From positions 3,043,501-3,107,500 of the forward strand of contig NZ_CP005188.1 in assembly GCF_001563285.1 (NCBI RefSeq): a DNA stretch of 64,000 nucleotides. The letters run 5' to 3'. The stretch is from Sphingobium sp. MI1205 (GTDB taxonomy: Bacteria; Pseudomonadota; Alphaproteobacteria; Sphingomonadales; Sphingomonadaceae). Positions 20,879 through 31,260 of this stretch are shown piece by piece (position 1 is the stretch's first letter; the number at the start of each line of letters is the position of its first letter). A program made the translations under genes and the position numbers. The notes below the pieces were generated by a model. It was not told where the DNA came from. It did no database searches and saw only the letters and a list, made by a program, of their open reading frames with translations.

Positions 20879-21535
20879 TCAGCCTTGGCCCTGGTCCAGG
20901 ATTGCGGCGATCGCGACGCTCACATCGCTCATATCGGCCATGCCATCAACACGCGACACGATGCCGCGCGCTTCATAGATGGGCAGAATCGGCGACGTCT
21001 TGGCGCGATATTCGGCCATCCGGGTCCGCACGGTTTGCTCGTTATCGTCAGGACGACGCTTGAATTCATGCCCCTCGCATTTGTCGCACTGACCCTCGAC
21101 TTTGGGCTGCTTGAAGACGTCATGATAGCCCTCGCCGCAAGTCGCGCAGGTGAAGCGGCCAGTGATGCGCTCGACCAGCGCATCCTCATCGACCTCCAAC
21201 TCCACGACATAATCAAGCGTCCGGCCGCGATCAGCGAGAATCCCGTCGAGCGAGTGCGCCTGCGCCTCAGTCCGCGGGTAACCATCGAAGATTACCCCGG
21301 TTTCGACGCCAAGATCATCGAGCGCTTCGCCGATGATTCCCGACACGATCTCGTCGGATACCAATTGACCCGCTTCCATGACCGCTTTGGCCTTGAGGCC
21401 GATGGGCGTCTGCGCCTTGACTGCGGCTCGCAGCATGTCGCCAGTCGACAGTTGCACCATGCCCCGGCTTTCCACCAGGCGGCTCGCCTGCGTGCCCTTG
21501 CCCGCTCCCGGAGGACCCAGCAGAATGATATTCAT
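20879..21535 (-). CDS. adk: Adenylate kinase
   Basis: Interconverts ATP, AMP and ADP. The 218 residues include the P-loop GPPGAGKGT (7-15), the NMP-binding region (STGDMLRAAV), FDGYPRT and a long LID domain with four cysteines (Cys130, Cys133, Cys150, Cys153) that can hold zinc. It follows secY by 44 bases as last gene of the spc operon. In many relatives rpsM follows here; in this window IS remnants do. Confidence 0.97.
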   Translation of the reverse strand: MNIILLGPPGAGKGTQASRLVESRGMVQLSTGDMLRAAVKAQTPIGLKAKAVMEAGQLVSDEIVSGIIGEALDDLGVETGVIFDGYPRTEAQAHSLDGILADRGRTLDYVVELEVDEDALVERITGRFTCATCGEGYHDVFKQPKVEGQCDKCEGHEFKRRPDDNEQTVRTRMAEYRAKTSPILPIYEARGIVSRVDGMADMSDVSVAIAAILDQGQG

Positions 21536-21579
21536 GCGCGCATACTCCCCTGTTCTTGCGCTTTGACGCGTCGCACCGC

Positions 21580-22944
21580 TCAGCGGAGCCGTCCCTTCAG
21601 CTTGGCCTTCTTGATCAGATCGCCATATTGATGCGCCAGCAGATGGCTCTGGATCTGCGTCACGGTATCCACCGTAACATTGACGACGATCAGCAGGCTT
21701 GTTCCACCCAGATAGAAGGGAATACCCGCCCTTGCGATGGCGAACTCCGGCACCAGACAGATGATCGTGAGATAGGCTGCACCGATCACGGTGATCCGGG
21801 TCAGCACATAGTCCAGATAATGTTCCGTGTTCTTACCCGGACGAATGCCGGGTATGAAGCCACCATTACGCTTCAGATTATCCGCAGTCTCTTCCGGATT
21901 GAACACGACTGCCGTGTAAAAGAAGCAGAAGAACACGATGCCGAGGCCGTAGAGGGCCATGTAGACCGGACTGCCATGAGACAGATACTGGTTCAGCGTC
22001 AACACGAAATCACCCAGCCTGCTCTCACCCGCCACGGTCTGTCCCGCGAATTGCGAGATGGTGAGCGGCATGAGCAGCAGCGAACTGGCGAAGATCGGCG
22101 GGATGACACCTGCTGTATTCACTTTCAGCGGCAGATGGCTGCGATCGGCCTGCATAAGGCCTTGCCGGGTCTGGCGCTTGGGATACTGGATCAGCACCCG
22201 TCGCTGCGCCCGCTCCATGAAGCAGATCAGCAGGATCAGACCGACCGCCATTGCGATGATCAGCACGATGAGCAGGCCGGAGATCGACCCCTCGCTCCCC
22301 GACTTGAACAGGTTGCCAAGCGTCACCGGCAACTGCGCCACGATGCCCGCCATAATTATGAGACTGACGCCATTGCCGATCCCGCGCGACGTGATTTGCT
22401 CACCGAGCCACATCAGGAACATGGTGCCGCCGATCAGCGATACGACCGCGGCGACGCGGAAGAGAACGCCCGGATCGACAACAGCCTGCACGCCGGACTG
22501 CGCGCCGAAACTCTCAAGGCCCACGGCGATGAAATAGCCCTGCACGGCCGTCAGGCCGACCGTCCCGTAGCGCGTATATTGATTGAGCTTCTTGCGCCCG
22601 CTTTCGCCTTCCTTCTTGATCGCAGCGAGCTGCGGCGAGAGAGAGGCGGCCAGTTGCACCACGATCGACGCCGTAATGTACGGCATCACGCCAAGCGCAA
22701 TAAGGCTCATGCGCGACAGCGACCCGCCCGAGAAGGTATTGAAGATGTCGAGGACACCGCCATTGGTCTGCTTGTACAGCTCCGCCAGCGCGGTCGGATC
22801 TACACCCGGCAGCGGCACGAAGCTCAAAAAGCGGAAAACGATCAGCGCGCCCAGCGTAAACCATAGGCGCTTCTTGAGATCGGTCGCCTGGCTGAACTTC
22901 GCCAGGCTGAGATTGGATGCGAGCTGGTCGGCTCTCGATGCCAT
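21580..22944 (-). CDS. secY: Protein translocase subunit SecY
   Basis: Channel subunit of the SecYEG translocon in the inner membrane. The 454 residues have ten membrane segments. Visible family features are ALIVFRFLSFVPLPGVDP in segment 1, the plug region GGSLSRMSLIALGVMPYI, and the conserved cytoplasmic loop ENLKRNGGFIPGIRPG-type motif (here DNLKRNGGFIPGIRPGKNT). It sits between rplO and adk on the minus strand. The 186-base gap to rplO contains a strong hairpin. Confidence 0.97.
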   Translation of the reverse strand: MASRADQLASNLSLAKFSQATDLKKRLWFTLGALIVFRFLSFVPLPGVDPTALAELYKQTNGGVLDIFNTFSGGSLSRMSLIALGVMPYITASIVVQLAASLSPQLAAIKKEGESGRKKLNQYTRYGTVGLTAVQGYFIAVGLESFGAQSGVQAVVDPGVLFRVAAVVSLIGGTMFLMWLGEQITSRGIGNGVSLIIMAGIVAQLPVTLGNLFKSGSEGSISGLLIVLIIAMAVGLILLICFMERAQRRVLIQYPKRQTRQGLMQADRSHLPLKVNTAGVIPPIFASSLLLMPLTISQFAGQTVAGESRLGDFVLTLNQYLSHGSPVYMALYGLGIVFFCFFYTAVVFNPEETADNLKRNGGFIPGIRPGKNTEHYLDYVLTRITVIGAAYLTIICLVPEFAIARAGIPFYLGGTSLLIVVNVTVDTVTQIQSHLLAHQYGDLIKKAKLKGRLR

Positions 22945-23071
22945 CTTGGCTGCCCTTCAAAACATCTTGCCGGAGTCTCGCCCCGGCCTGAATCGCTAAC
23001 CCCTTAGCGGGGTCACGGAGCCCTGTCGAACCGCGATTTGCGGTTCATGCGACAAAGCGCCCCCGAAACAG

Positions 23072-23107
23072 ATGACCCCGCTGGCCCATATCGGGCAGCG
23101 GGGTCAT
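23072..23107 (-). repeat. Strong hairpin between rplO and secY
   Basis: ATGACCCCGCTG pairs with CAGCGGGGTCAT, extended by a GCCC/GGGC inner stem with one bulged G: about 15 pairs in all. No T-run follows on the transcript strand, so termination is unlikely. It may be a processing or stability element inside the operon mRNA. Confidence 0.6.
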
Positions 23108-23130
23108 GCTTGCAAGCTTTGGAAGCAGGC

Positions 23131-23667
23131 TCAGCCCTTCCGGGCCGCCTTCTTGGCGGCCAGGGCGGTGCCCTTCTTGGCCTTGGCCTTTTCTGCTGCA
23201 GGAACGACCTCGATCACCTCGACCTTACCGCCAGCCTTCTCAACAGCCTCAATAGCGCCCTTCGATGCGCCGGCCACCAGCAAGTTGACCTTCGCGGTCA
23301 GTTCGCCCTTGCCGAGCAAACGCACGCCATCCTTGCCGCCACGGGCCAGAGCAGCCGCCTTGAGCGCTGCATGATCGATCGTCGCGTTGGCGTCCAGCTT
23401 GCCGGCCTCAATAGCCTTCTGCAGCGCCCCCAGGTTCACGATCGCGTAATCCTTGGCGAAGATGTTGTTGAAGCCGCGCTTCGGAATGCGCATGTGGAGC
23501 GGCATCTGGCCACCCTCGAAGCCATTGATGGCAACGCCCGAACGAGCCTTCGCGCCCTTCTGGCCTCGGCCAGCAGTCTTGCCCTTGCCCGAGCCGATGC
23601 CGCGGCCGACGCGCATGCGGCCCTTGCGGGCGCCAGCATTGTCATTGAGTTCGTTAAGCTTGGTCAT
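23131..23667 (-). CDS. rplO: 50S ribosomal protein L15
   Basis: 178-residue large-subunit protein. The N-terminal Gly/Arg-rich stretch ([20 protein letters not shown]) and the [12 protein letters not shown] segment identify L15. It is longer than the 144 residues of the E. coli protein because of a C-terminal Ala/Lys tail ([21 protein letters not shown]). A terminator-like hairpin separates it from rpmD upstream. Confidence 0.97.
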   Translation of the reverse strand: MTKLNELNDNAGARKGRMRVGRGIGSGKGKTAGRGQKGAKARSGVAINGFEGGQMPLHMRIPKRGFNNIFAKDYAIVNLGALQKAIEAGKLDANATIDHAALKAAALARGGKDGVRLLGKGELTAKVNLLVAGASKGAIEAVEKAGGKVEVIEVVPAAEKAKAKKGTALAAKKAARKG

Positions 23668-23744
23668 CTGTGCACTCGCTTTCGCTATGTTCGCGCAGTC
23701 CCGACGAGGGACAACAAAGAGGAGGCGCCACTAGCGCGCTTCCC

Positions 23745-23772
23745 AAAAAACGAAAGAGGGGCTCCCCCCTCT
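23745..23772 (-). terminator. Intrinsic terminator-like hairpin between rpmD and rplO
   Basis: Read on the minus strand: AGAGGGG, loop GGAG, CCCCTCT, then TTCGTTTTTT. The seven-pair stem with six uridines looks like an intrinsic terminator, yet it lies inside the spc operon ahead of rplO, secY and adk. Partial termination here would lower expression of the three distal genes. Confidence 0.65.
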
Positions 23773-23800
23773 CCCGCTCAATTCTGTCTGGTCGCAGGCC

Positions 23801-23980
23801 TTAGCCTTCCACCACCTGCACCATATGGGGCAGCTTCTTGATCGCGCCGCGGACTTCCGCAGTGTCTTCCAGCTCCACCACCCGGTGCATCTTGCCCAGG
23901 CCCAGACCGATCAGAATCTTCTTCTGGTCGGCGGGGCGACGGATCGGCGAACCGATCTGCTTGATCTTGATCTTCGCCAT
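23801..23980 (-). CDS. rpmD: 50S ribosomal protein L30
   Basis: 59-residue protein. The start at ATG 23980 gives [20 protein letters not shown]; the following [20 protein letters not shown] segment is the L30 signature, and the end is MVQVVEG. It begins six bases after the rpsE stop and is a normal-length L30 of the short bacterial type. Confidence 0.96.
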   Translation of the reverse strand: MAKIKIKQIGSPIRRPADQKKILIGLGLGKMHRVVELEDTAEVRGAIKKLPHMVQVVEG

Positions 23981-23986
23981 GTCGTC

Positions 23987-24709
23987 TTACTCCACAATCG
24001 CTTCGGCATCAGCCTGCGCGACTTCGGCCGAAGCACCGCCGCGACGGAGCAGGTCAGCGACCTTCTTGCCACGGCGCTGCGCCACCGACTTCGGGCTGGT
24101 CTGCTCACCCAGCGCCGCGAAGGTTGCACGGATCATGTTGTAGGGGTTCGACGTGCCGTTCGACTTGGTCACGACGTCAGCGACGCCGAGGCTTTCGAAC
24201 ACGGCGCGCATCGGACCGCCCGCAATGATGCCCGTACCGGCCGGAGCCGAACGAACCGTCACCTTGCCTGCGCCGAAATGACCAAGGCCGTCATGATGCA
24301 GCGTGCGGCCTTCCTTCAGCGGAACGCGAACCATCGCCTTCTTGGCCGAAGCAGTCGCCTTGCTGATCGCTTCAGGCACTTCGCGCGCCTTGCCATGACC
24401 AAAGCCCGCACGGCCCTTGCCGTCGCCGACCACGACCAGAGCAGCGAAGCCGAAGCGCTTACCGCCCTTGACGGTCTTCGATACGCGGTTGATGTGAACC
24501 AGCTTCTCGATCAGTTCTTCGCCCTGATCTTCATCGCGATTGCCGCCACGGCGGTCGTCACGGCGGCCACGACCACCACGTTCGCCACGGTTGCGGTCGC
24601 CGCCACGGCCACGACCACGGCCGGGACCGCGCGCCTCGGTCTGCTGCTCGCCACCTTCGACGGCAGCGGGTGCGCCCGGCTGGGCCTGGATTTCGTTTTC
24701 GTCAGCCAT
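23987..24709 (-). CDS. rpsE: 30S ribosomal protein S5 with RG-rich N-terminal extension
   Basis: Small-subunit protein that secures decoding fidelity. The S5 core starts near residue 62 ([20 protein letters not shown]) and includes [17 protein letters not shown] and [11 protein letters not shown]. In front are about 60 extra residues, of which about 30 are Arg/Gly-rich ([20 protein letters not shown]). With 240 residues it is well longer than the roughly 167 of E. coli. Three bases separate it from rplR. Confidence 0.97.
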   Translation of the reverse strand: MADENEIQAQPGAPAAVEGGEQQTEARGPGRGRGRGGDRNRGERGGRGRRDDRRGGNRDEDQGEELIEKLVHINRVSKTVKGGKRFGFAALVVVGDGKGRAGFGHGKAREVPEAISKATASAKKAMVRVPLKEGRTLHHDGLGHFGAGKVTVRSAPAGTGIIAGGPMRAVFESLGVADVVTKSNGTSNPYNMIRATFAALGEQTSPKSVAQRRGKKVADLLRRGGASAEVAQADAEAIVE

Positions 24710-24711
24710 GT

Positions 24712-25065
24712 TCAGAACTCCAGCCCGGCTTCACGGGCCGCATCGGCCAGCGCCTTGACGCGGCCATGGAAGAGGAAGCCACCGCGATCGAACACGACCT
24801 GGGTGACGCCGGCAGCGGTCGCCGCAACGGCGACCCGCTTGCCGACTTCGGCGGCGGCTTGCGCGGTTGCACCGGCCTTACCGCGCACATCCTTGTCCAG
24901 GGTCGATGCCGCAGCCAGGGTCTTGCCCTGCGTGTCATCAATCACCTGGGCGTAAATGTGACGGCCCGAACGGTGGACGCTAAGGCGGGGCTTATGGCCC
25001 GAAACAGCCTTGAGCGCGGTGCGAACGCGACGGCGACGCCGCGCGAAGAGGGAAAGCTTTGCCAT
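24712..25065 (-). CDS. rplR: 50S ribosomal protein L18
   Basis: 117-residue 5S rRNA-binding protein. [20 protein letters not shown] followed by [20 protein letters not shown] and the ending [20 protein letters not shown] are the L18 hallmarks. It starts one base after the rplF stop. Confidence 0.97.
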   Translation of the reverse strand: MAKLSLFARRRRRVRTALKAVSGHKPRLSVHRSGRHIYAQVIDDTQGKTLAAASTLDKDVRGKAGATAQAAAEVGKRVAVAATAAGVTQVVFDRGGFLFHGRVKALADAAREAGLEF

Positions 25066-25066
25066 C

Positions 25067-25600
25067 TTACTTCTTCTTCCCTTCCTTGCGGAAGATGAAT
25101 TCGCCGGCGTACTTGATGCCCTTGCCCTTATAGGGTTCGGGCTTGCGCCAACGACGGATCTCGGCCGCTACCTGACCGACCTGCTGTTTGTCGATGCCGC
25201 TGATCTCGACCGTGGTATTGTCCGGGGTCTTGATCTCGATCCCTTCCGGGATCTCGAAATCGACGTCATGGCTGTAGCCCAGCTGCAGCTTGAGGTTCTT
25301 GCCCTGCGAGTTGGCGCGGTAGCCGACACCGGTGATGAGCAACTTCTTGGAGAAGCCCTCGGTCACGCCGGTGATCAGGTTCTGCACCAGGGTCCGCTGC
25401 ATGCCCCAGAAGGCGCGCGCCTGCTTGGTCTTGTTTGCGGGCTGCACCGAAATGCCGTCATTCTCCAGCGTGTAGCTGATCTCGTCGCGCAGCGGCATGG
25501 CGAGAGTGCCCTTGGGGCCTTTCACCGAGAGCTGCCCGGCCTCGATGGTCGCCGTCACCCCCGCGGGGATCGCGACCGGCTTTTTACCGATACGGCTCAT
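25067..25600 (-). CDS. rplF: 50S ribosomal protein L6
   Basis: 177 residues with two L6 domains. [15 protein letters not shown] at the start and the C-terminal signature [15 protein letters not shown] are diagnostic. Its start overlaps the rpsH stop by one base (TAATG). Confidence 0.97.
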   Translation of the reverse strand: MSRIGKKPVAIPAGVTATIEAGQLSVKGPKGTLAMPLRDEISYTLENDGISVQPANKTKQARAFWGMQRTLVQNLITGVTEGFSKKLLITGVGYRANSQGKNLKLQLGYSHDVDFEIPEGIEIKTPDNTTVEISGIDKQQVGQVAAEIRRWRKPEPYKGKGIKYAGEFIFRKEGKKK

Positions 25601-25995
25601 CAGAACACCTCCGCCAGCACTTCGCCGCCGACATTCTGCTCACGCGCCTCGGCGTCGGACAGAACGCCACGAGGCGTCGACACGATGGTGATGCCCAGGC
25701 CATTACGCACTACCGGCAGTTCCTTGGAACCTGAATAGACGCGACGGCCGGGCTTCGACACGCGGGCGACATGCTTAATCGCCGGCTGGCCTTCGAAATA
25801 CTTCAATTCAATGCGCAGGCCGGGGTGCTTGCCGAGAGCTTCCTCGGAATAGCCACGGATATATCCTTCGCGCTGCAACACGTCGAGCACGCGGGCACGG
25901 AGCTTCGAAGCGGGAGACACTACGCTGTCCTTCTTCGCCTGCTGCCCATTGCGGATGCGGGTGAGCATATCACCCAGGGGATCGGTCAATGCCAT
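25600..25995 (-). CDS. rpsH: 30S ribosomal protein S8
   Basis: 131-residue 16S rRNA-binding protein; in E. coli S8 also represses the spc operon by binding its m[17 protein letters not shown] at the start and [20 protein letters not shown] near the end identify it. Twelve bases separate it from rpsN. Confidence 0.97.
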   Translation of the reverse strand: MALTDPLGDMLTRIRNGQQAKKDSVVSPASKLRARVLDVLQREGYIRGYSEEALGKHPGLRIELKYFEGQPAIKHVARVSKPGRRVYSGSKELPVVRNGLGITIVSTPRGVLSDAEAREQNVGGEVLAEVF

Positions 25996-26007
25996 CTCAA
26001 ATGATCC

Positions 26008-26313
26008 TTACCAGCTCGACTTGGTGACGCCGGGGATCAGGCCCTTGTTAGCCAGATCACGAAGCTGCACGCGGCAGAGACGGAATTTGCGGTAATAAGC
26101 GCGGGGACGTCCCGTCAGTTCACAGCGGTTCCGGACGCGAGTCGGGTTACCATTGCGGGGGATCTCCGCCATCTTCAGACGCGCGATCAGGCGATCGCTG
26201 TCATCGGCCGCGGTATCATTCGCGATCGCCTTGAGCTTCGCATAGCGGCCGGCATATTTCTTTACCAGCTTCTTGCGGCGCTCGTTCTTGTTGATCGAAC
26301 TCAGTTTCGCCAT
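26008..26313 (-). CDS. rpsN: 30S ribosomal protein S14 (zinc-free type)
   Basis: 101 residues. [20 protein letters not shown] and the ending [10 protein letters not shown] identify S14. The length and the lack of a CxxC pair show that it is the long zinc-independent form. It lies 51 bases behind rplE. Confidence 0.96.
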   Translation of the reverse strand: MAKLSSINKNERRKKLVKKYAGRYAKLKAIANDTAADDSDRLIARLKMAEIPRNGNPTRVRNRCELTGRPRAYYRKFRLCRVQLRDLANKGLIPGVTKSSW

Positions 26314-26364
26314 GACTTAAGTTCTCTTCCTTTGTCTATGCATTGGGAGAGAAGCGGGACCTGT

Positions 26365-26940
26365 TCAGGCCGCCTGCTTCTGCTCTTCAAGCGGGAAGGG
26401 GAAGCCGAAGAGACGCAGCAGTTCGCGCGCTTCCTCGTCCGTCTTCGCCGTGGTGGTCACGATGATGTCCATGCCGCGCACCTTGTCGATGCGGTCATAG
26501 TTGATCTCGGGGAAGATGATCTGCTCCTTGATACCGAAGGCATAGTTGCCACGGCCATCGAAGCTCTTCGGATTGAGACCACGGAAGTCGCGCACGCGAG
26601 GGAGCGCGACGTTGATCAGACGATCCAGGAACTCATACATGCGCTCGCGGCGCAGCGTCACCTTGGCGCCGATCGGCATGCCTTCACGCAGCTTGAACTG
26701 CGCGATCGACTTGCGAGCCTTGGTGATGACCGGCTTCTGACCGGCGATCAGTTCCATTTCCTCGGCCGCAGAAGTGACCTTCTTCTTGTCCTGCGTCGCC
26801 TCGCCCACGCCCATGTTAAGCGTGATCTTCTCGATCTTCGGCACTTCCATGACGTTCTTGTAACCGAACTTCTCGGTCATCGCCTTGACGATTTCGGCGT
26901 CATACTGCGCCTTCGAGCGCGGAGTATACTTGTCGCTCAT
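26365..26940 (-). CDS. rplE: 50S ribosomal protein L5
   Basis: 191-residue 5S rRNA-binding protein. Key segments are [34 protein letters not shown] and the [19 protein letters not shown] ending. Its ATG overlaps the rplX stop by one base. Confidence 0.97.
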   Translation of the reverse strand: MSDKYTPRSKAQYDAEIVKAMTEKFGYKNVMEVPKIEKITLNMGVGEATQDKKKVTSAAEEMELIAGQKPVITKARKSIAQFKLREGMPIGAKVTLRRERMYEFLDRLINVALPRVRDFRGLNPKSFDGRGNYAFGIKEQIIFPEINYDRIDKVRGMDIIVTTTAKTDEEARELLRLFGFPFPLEEQKQAA

Positions 26941-27251
26941 TACAGCACCTCACCCGACTTGACGGCGACGCGGACCTTCTTGCCGTCGCGGTCCTCGAAA
27001 CGGACGCGGGTCGGCTTGCCATCCTTGTCGGCGACAGCAACGTTCGAAATGTGGAGCGGCGCGGGCTTGCGCTCGATGCCACCTTGCGGGTTCGCCTGGT
27101 CAGGCTTGCGGTGACGCGCATGCACGTTGATGCCTTCGACGAGGACCTTGTCCTTGGTCGGCAGCACCTGAAGGACCGAGCCGGTGCGGCCCTTGTCCTT
27201 GCCAGCCAGGATGACGACCTTGTCGCCCTTCTTGATTCTTGCAGCGCTCAT
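26940..27251 (-). CDS. rplX: 50S ribosomal protein L24
   Basis: 103 residues. The KOW motif is near the start ([19 protein letters not shown]), followed by [11 protein letters not shown] and [15 protein letters not shown]. One-base overlaps with rplN and rplE suggest translational coupling. Confidence 0.97.
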   Translation of the reverse strand: MSAARIKKGDKVVILAGKDKGRTGSVLQVLPTKDKVLVEGINVHARHRKPDQANPQGGIERKPAPLHISNVAVADKDGKPTRVRFEDRDGKKVRVAVKSGEVL

Positions 27252-27619
27252 TACAGCACCTCGGGAGCGAGCGAGATGATCTTCATGTGCTTCTTGGCGC
27301 GCAGTTCGCGAACGACCGGGCCAAAGATACGGGTGCCGATCGGCTCCTCGTTCTTGTTGATGAGCACAGCGGCGTTGCCGTCGAAACGAATCACGCTGCC
27401 ATCAGCGCGACGCACGTCCTTGGCGGTGCGCACGATGACGGCGCGATGCACGTCACCCTTCTTCACCTTGCCACGAGGGGCAGCTTCCTTGATCGAGACG
27501 ACGATGATGTCGCCCACGCTCGCGAAGCGACGCTTCGAGCCGCCCAGCACCTTGATGCACTGGACGCGCTTGGCGCCGCTGTTGTCAGCGACGTCAAGAT
27601 TGGATTGCATCTGGATCAT
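27251..27619 (-). CDS. rplN: 50S ribosomal protein L14
   Basis: 122 residues. [31 protein letters not shown] and [19 protein letters not shown] are the L14 signature. A 178-base gap lies between it and rpsQ upstream. The gap holds a short AGGCTC/GAGCCT hairpin and no gene. Confidence 0.97.
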   Translation of the reverse strand: MIQMQSNLDVADNSGAKRVQCIKVLGGSKRRFASVGDIIVVSIKEAAPRGKVKKGDVHRAVIVRTAKDVRRADGSVIRFDGNAAVLINKNEEPIGTRIFGPVVRELRAKKHMKIISLAPEVL

Positions 27620-27797
27620 GGATCCGGTTCCTTCTTATTTGGCCTACCGGGGCAATTCCCGGCGGTTCCGAATTTCGTTGCCTAGAGCCCCTAAGCCGAA
27701 CCTTTGACTCTACGCGAAGCGCGGGCCTGTACCCTTTCCTTAAGGAAAAGGCCAGCCCCGCGCCGCATTTTTCGTTCAAAGGCTCAACGAGCCTCCC

Positions 27798-28061
27798 TCA
27801 GGCCGCCGTTTCCGGCGACTTGTGGGTGTCCACGCGCTCGATGACCTTCCAGGTCTTGAGCTTGGAAATCGGAGCGGTCTCCTCGATGCGGACCGTTTCG
27901 CCTTCCTTGTAGACATTGCCCTCGTCATGGGCATGGTACTTCTTCGAACGGCGGATGATCTTGCCGTAGAGCGCATGCTTAACCTTGCGCTCCACGCGAA
28001 CTACCACCGTCTTGTCGGTCTTGTCGGAAACCACCGTTCCCGTCAGCACGCGCTTGGGCAT
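27798..28061 (-). CDS. rpsQ: 30S ribosomal protein S17
   Basis: 87 residues. [20 protein letters not shown] and [20 protein letters not shown] identify S17. It begins 12 bases behind rpmC and ends 178 bases before rplN. Confidence 0.97.
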   Translation of the reverse strand: MPKRVLTGTVVSDKTDKTVVVRVERKVKHALYGKIIRRSKKYHAHDEGNVYKEGETVRIEETAPISKLKTWKVIERVDTHKSPETAA

Positions 28062-28073
28062 CGTGTGTTTCCT

Positions 28074-28277
28074 TTACTTCGCGGCCAAGCGCGAACGCTC
28101 GGTCTGGAGGGTCTTGATCTGCGCGATCGACCGGCGGACTTCCTTCACGCGGCTGGGCTTTTCCAGCTGGTTGGTGGCCGCCTGGAAGCGCAGATTGAAC
28201 TGCTCGCGCTTCAGGTTGTTGAGTTCGGTCGACAGTTCGTCGTCCGTCTTGGTCTTGAGGTCGGCAACGTTCGCCAC
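28074..28277 (-). CDS. rpmC: 50S ribosomal protein L29
   Basis: 67 residues near the exit tunnel, where L29 takes part in docking of nascent-chain factors. [20 protein letters not shown] and [14 protein letters not shown] are the L29 pattern. Three bases separate it from rplP. Confidence 0.97.
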   Translation of the reverse strand: MANVADLKTKTDDELSTELNNLKREQFNLRFQAATNQLEKPSRVKEVRRSIAQIKTLQTERSRLAAK

Positions 28278-28280
28278 GGC

Positions 28281-28712
28281 TTAACCCTCCAGGTGCGAGG
28301 TGTCGCCGAGGCGGGCAACAACCTTGGTCTTGACGGGCAGCTTCATCGCGGCGCGCGAGAATGCCTCTGCTGCGAGCGGGCCGGGAACGCCGTCCAGTTC
28401 GAACAGGATACGACCGGGCTTAACCCGTGCCGCCCAATATTCAACCGAACCCTTGCCCTTGCCCTGACGGACTTCGGCCGGCTTCTTCGACACAGGCACA
28501 TCGGGGAACACGCGGATCCACAGCCGTCCCTGACGGCGGATGTGGCGCGTGATCGCACGGCGAGCCGCTTCGATCTGGCGTGCGGTGATCCGCTCGGGCT
28601 CCAGAGCCTTCAGACCATAGGAGCCAAAGTTCAGAGCCGATCCGCCTTTGGCGTCGCCCTTGATCCGGCCCTTGAAGGTCTTGCGGAACTTCATTTTCTT
28701 CGGTTGCAGCAT
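28281..28712 (-). CDS. rplP: 50S ribosomal protein L16
   Basis: 143 residues. [40 protein letters not shown] and the later [10 protein letters not shown] identify L16. It follows rpsC by 21 bases. Confidence 0.97.
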   Translation of the reverse strand: MLQPKKMKFRKTFKGRIKGDAKGGSALNFGSYGLKALEPERITARQIEAARRAITRHIRRQGRLWIRVFPDVPVSKKPAEVRQGKGKGSVEYWAARVKPGRILFELDGVPGPLAAEAFSRAAMKLPVKTKVVARLGDTSHLEG

Positions 28713-28733
28713 GACGCTATTACCTTCTTATCT

Positions 28734-29429
28734 TCAGCGCGCCGGGCGCACACCGGAGGTCTGAGCCTCCAGCATCAGCCGGTCGGTCGCGAACGGATCA
28801 TGGCCGAGAATCTCGCCCTTGAAGATCCAGACCTTGATGCCGCAGACGCCATAAGCGGTGTGCGCCGTGGCTTCAGCATAGTCGACGTTCGCACGCAGCG
28901 TGTGCAGCGGAACGCGGCCTTCGCGATACCATTCGACGCGCGCGATCTCTGCGCCGCCCAGACGGCCGCCACAGGTTATCTTGATACCTTCTGCGCCCAG
29001 ACGGAGAGCAGACTGTACAGCACGCTTCATAGCGCGGCGGAATGCCACGCGGCGTTCCAGCTGATCGGCGATACCCTGCGCAACGAGCTTGGAGTCGATT
29101 TCCGGCTTGCGGATTTCAACGATGTTCAAGCTGACGTCCGAAGATGTCAGGCTGCCTAGCTTCTTGCGGAGCTTTTCAATGTCCGCGCCCTTCTTGCCGA
29201 TGATGACACCGGGGCGGGCTGCGTAGATCGAAATCCGGCACAGCTTGGCCGGTCGCTCGATCACGACCTTGGAGATCGCGGCCTGCGGCAGGTTCTTCAT
29301 GATGAACTGGCGGATCTTCAGATCCTCCAGCAGCAGGCGGCCATAGTCGGCGCCTTCTGCGAACCAGCGGCTGTCCCAGGTACGGTTGATCTGCAGGCGC
29401 AGACCGATCGGATTGCTCTTGTGACCCAT
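28734..29429 (-). CDS. rpsC: 30S ribosomal protein S3
   Basis: 231 residues. Start [22 protein letters not shown] domain with [21 protein letters not shown]-terminal domain with [13 protein letters not shown] text (here [20 protein letters not shown]). Four bases separate it from rplV. Confidence 0.97.
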   Translation of the reverse strand: MGHKSNPIGLRLQINRTWDSRWFAEGADYGRLLLEDLKIRQFIMKNLPQAAISKVVIERPAKLCRISIYAARPGVIIGKKGADIEKLRKKLGSLTSSDVSLNIVEIRKPEIDSKLVAQGIADQLERRVAFRRAMKRAVQSALRLGAEGIKITCGGRLGGAEIARVEWYREGRVPLHTLRANVDYAEATAHTAYGVCGIKVWIFKGEILGHDPFATDRLMLEAQTSGVRPAR

Positions 29430-29433
29430 AGTC

Positions 29434-29820
29434 TTACGCCTCCGCTTCTTCAGCTGCTTCCCGCACGACGATGCGCACGCGGCTGAAGGGCTTCAGGATC
29501 CGGGTCGATTTGCCACGGCCGCGAGCGTGGAAGCGCTTCAAAGTGAAGCTCTTACCCACCGAGGCTTCCGCGACGACCAGTGCATCGACATCCAGATTGT
29601 GATTGTTTTCCGCATTGGCGATGGCCGAAGCCAGCACCTTGCGTACGTCCACCGCCATCGCCTTCTTCGAGAAAGCGAGGATGTTCAGCGCATCCTCAAC
29701 CTTGCGGCCGCGAATCAGCGTAGCCACCAGGTTCAGCTTCTGGGCCGAACCACGGATTTGCGTGCCAACAGCCAGCGCCTCATTGTCAGCGACGCGACGG
29801 GGAGCCTTTTCCTTGCTCAT
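29434..29820 (-). CDS. rplV: 50S ribosomal protein L22
   Basis: 128 residues; lines the exit tunnel. [20 protein letters not shown] and [20 protein letters not shown], then [15 protein letters not shown] text (here [20 protein letters not shown]), identify L22. It shares one base with the rpsS stop. Confidence 0.97.
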   Translation of the reverse strand: MSKEKAPRRVADNEALAVGTQIRGSAQKLNLVATLIRGRKVEDALNILAFSKKAMAVDVRKVLASAIANAENNHNLDVDALVVAEASVGKSFTLKRFHARGRGKSTRILKPFSRVRIVVREAAEEAEA

Positions 29821-30098
29821 TAGCGCTTGCCCTTCTTGTCGGCAGCGTGGCCGGGGAAGTAGCGGGTCGGGGCGAATTCGCCCAGCTTGTGACCCACCAT
29901 GTCCTCGTTGACCGAAACCGGCACGTGCTTGCGGCCATTATAGACGTTGAACGTCAGGCCTACGAACTGCGGCAGGATCGTGGAGCGGCGCGACCAGGTC
30001 TTGATCGGACCCGAACGGCCACCGGCGTCCTGCGCGACTTCCGCCTTCTTCAGAAGGCTGAGGTCCACGAACGGACCTTTCCAGACGGAACGAGCCAT
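29820..30098 (-). CDS. rpsS: 30S ribosomal protein S19
   Basis: 92 residues. [33 protein letters not shown] and [20 protein letters not shown] are diagnostic. It starts five bases after rplB. Confidence 0.97.
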   Translation of the reverse strand: MARSVWKGPFVDLSLLKKAEVAQDAGGRSGPIKTWSRRSTILPQFVGLTFNVYNGRKHVPVSVNEDMVGHKLGEFAPTRYFPGHAADKKGKR

Positions 30099-30103
30099 CT
30101 CGC

Positions 30104-30940
30104 TTACCTCTTCTTCTTAGCGTGGCGGCTACGGATGATGAACTTGTCCGTCGCCTTGTTGTGGCGGGTGCGCGCACCCTTTGTCGGCTTGCCCCAGGGG
30201 GTAACCGGATGACGGCCGCCCGAGGTCCGGCCTTCGCCACCGCCGTGGGGGTGATCGACCGGGTTCTTCGCCACACCGCGCGTCAGGGGGCGGATGCCCT
30301 TCCAACGGTTGCGGCCTGCCTTGGCGAGGTTGGTGTTGCCATTGTCCGGATTACTGACAGCACCGATGGTGCCCATGCAGTCCGAACGGATGTAACGCTG
30401 TTCGCCCGAGGACAAGCGAACCATCACCATGCCACGATCACGACCGACCAGCTGGGCATAGGTGCCCGCCGAACGGCAGAGCTGACCGCCCTTGCCCGGC
30501 TTCATCTCGATATTGTGGATGATCGTGCCGACCGGCATCTGACCCAGTTCCATCGCGTTGCCTGGCTTCACGTCGGTCTTCTTACCCGCGACGACCTTGT
30601 CACCGGGCGCCAGACGCTGCGGCGCCAGGATATAGGCCTGGGTGCCGTCGGGATAGTTGACCAGCGCGATAAAGGCAGTGCGGTTGGGGTCATATTCCAA
30701 ACGCTCGACCGTGCCCTCCACGTCCCACAGGCGACGCTTGAAGTCGATGATGCGATAGCGCTGCTTGTGGCCACCGGCGATACCGCGCGAGGTCACATGG
30801 CCCTTGTTGTTACGGCCGCCCGTCTTGCGCTTGCCCTCAGTCAGCGCCTTGACCGGCTTGCCCTTGTGCAGGCCGCTGCGATCCACGAGGATCAAGCCAC
30901 GGCGTGCCGGGCTCGTCGGATTATAATGCTTCAGCGCCAT
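30104..30940 (-). CDS. rplB: 50S ribosomal protein L2
   Basis: 278 residues close to the peptidyl transferase centre. [20 protein letters not shown] and the C-terminal [20 protein letters not shown], with the conserved His of the VDHPHGG loop, identify L2. Two bases separate it from rplW. Confidence 0.98.
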   Translation of the reverse strand: MALKHYNPTSPARRGLILVDRSGLHKGKPVKALTEGKRKTGGRNNKGHVTSRGIAGGHKQRYRIIDFKRRLWDVEGTVERLEYDPNRTAFIALVNYPDGTQAYILAPQRLAPGDKVVAGKKTDVKPGNAMELGQMPVGTIIHNIEMKPGKGGQLCRSAGTYAQLVGRDRGMVMVRLSSGEQRYIRSDCMGTIGAVSNPDNGNTNLAKAGRNRWKGIRPLTRGVAKNPVDHPHGGGEGRTSGGRHPVTPWGKPTKGARTRHNKATDKFIIRSRHAKKKR

Positions 30941-30942
30941 CG

Positions 30943-31260
30943 TCAGCGCACTCCTTCGGTGATGTCGATCGACTGGCCTTCAGCCAGGCGAACGATCGCC
31001 TTCTTCACATCCGACCGCGTGTAGGGCTTGCCCTTCCACTTCTTCGTCTTGCCCTTCGTGACCAGCGTGTTCACGCTCTTGACCGTCACGCCCCAGAGCG
31101 CTTCGACGGCAGCCTTGATCTCTGGCTTGGTCGCATCATTGGCGACCTTGAAGACAACGGCGTTATTTTCGGAGAGAAGGGTGGACTTCTCAGTGATGAC
31201 CGGCGCGACGACGACGTCATAATGACGATTGTCAACGGTCGCGGCTTCTTTCTTAGCCAT
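30943..31260 (-). CDS. rplW: 50S ribosomal protein L23
   Basis: 105 residues at the tunnel exit; docking site for trigger factor and [23 protein letters not shown], then [20 protein letters not shown]. Its start lies inside the end of rplD, an eight-base overlap. Confidence 0.97.
   Translation of the reverse strand: MAKKEAATVDNRHYDVVVAPVITEKSTLLSENNAVVFKVANDATKPEIKAAVEALWGVTVKSVNTLVTKGKTKKWKGKPYTRSDVKKAIVRLAEGQSIDITEGVR

Noticed and set aside
21556..22866. 436-codon plus-strand frame opposite secY
   Set aside because: His/Gln/Arg-rich antisense translation of membrane-segment codons.
27822..29159. 445-codon plus-strand frame opposite rpsQ to rpsC
   Set aside because: Antisense frame created by the GC-rich codon use of the ribosomal genes; the minus-strand genes are certain.
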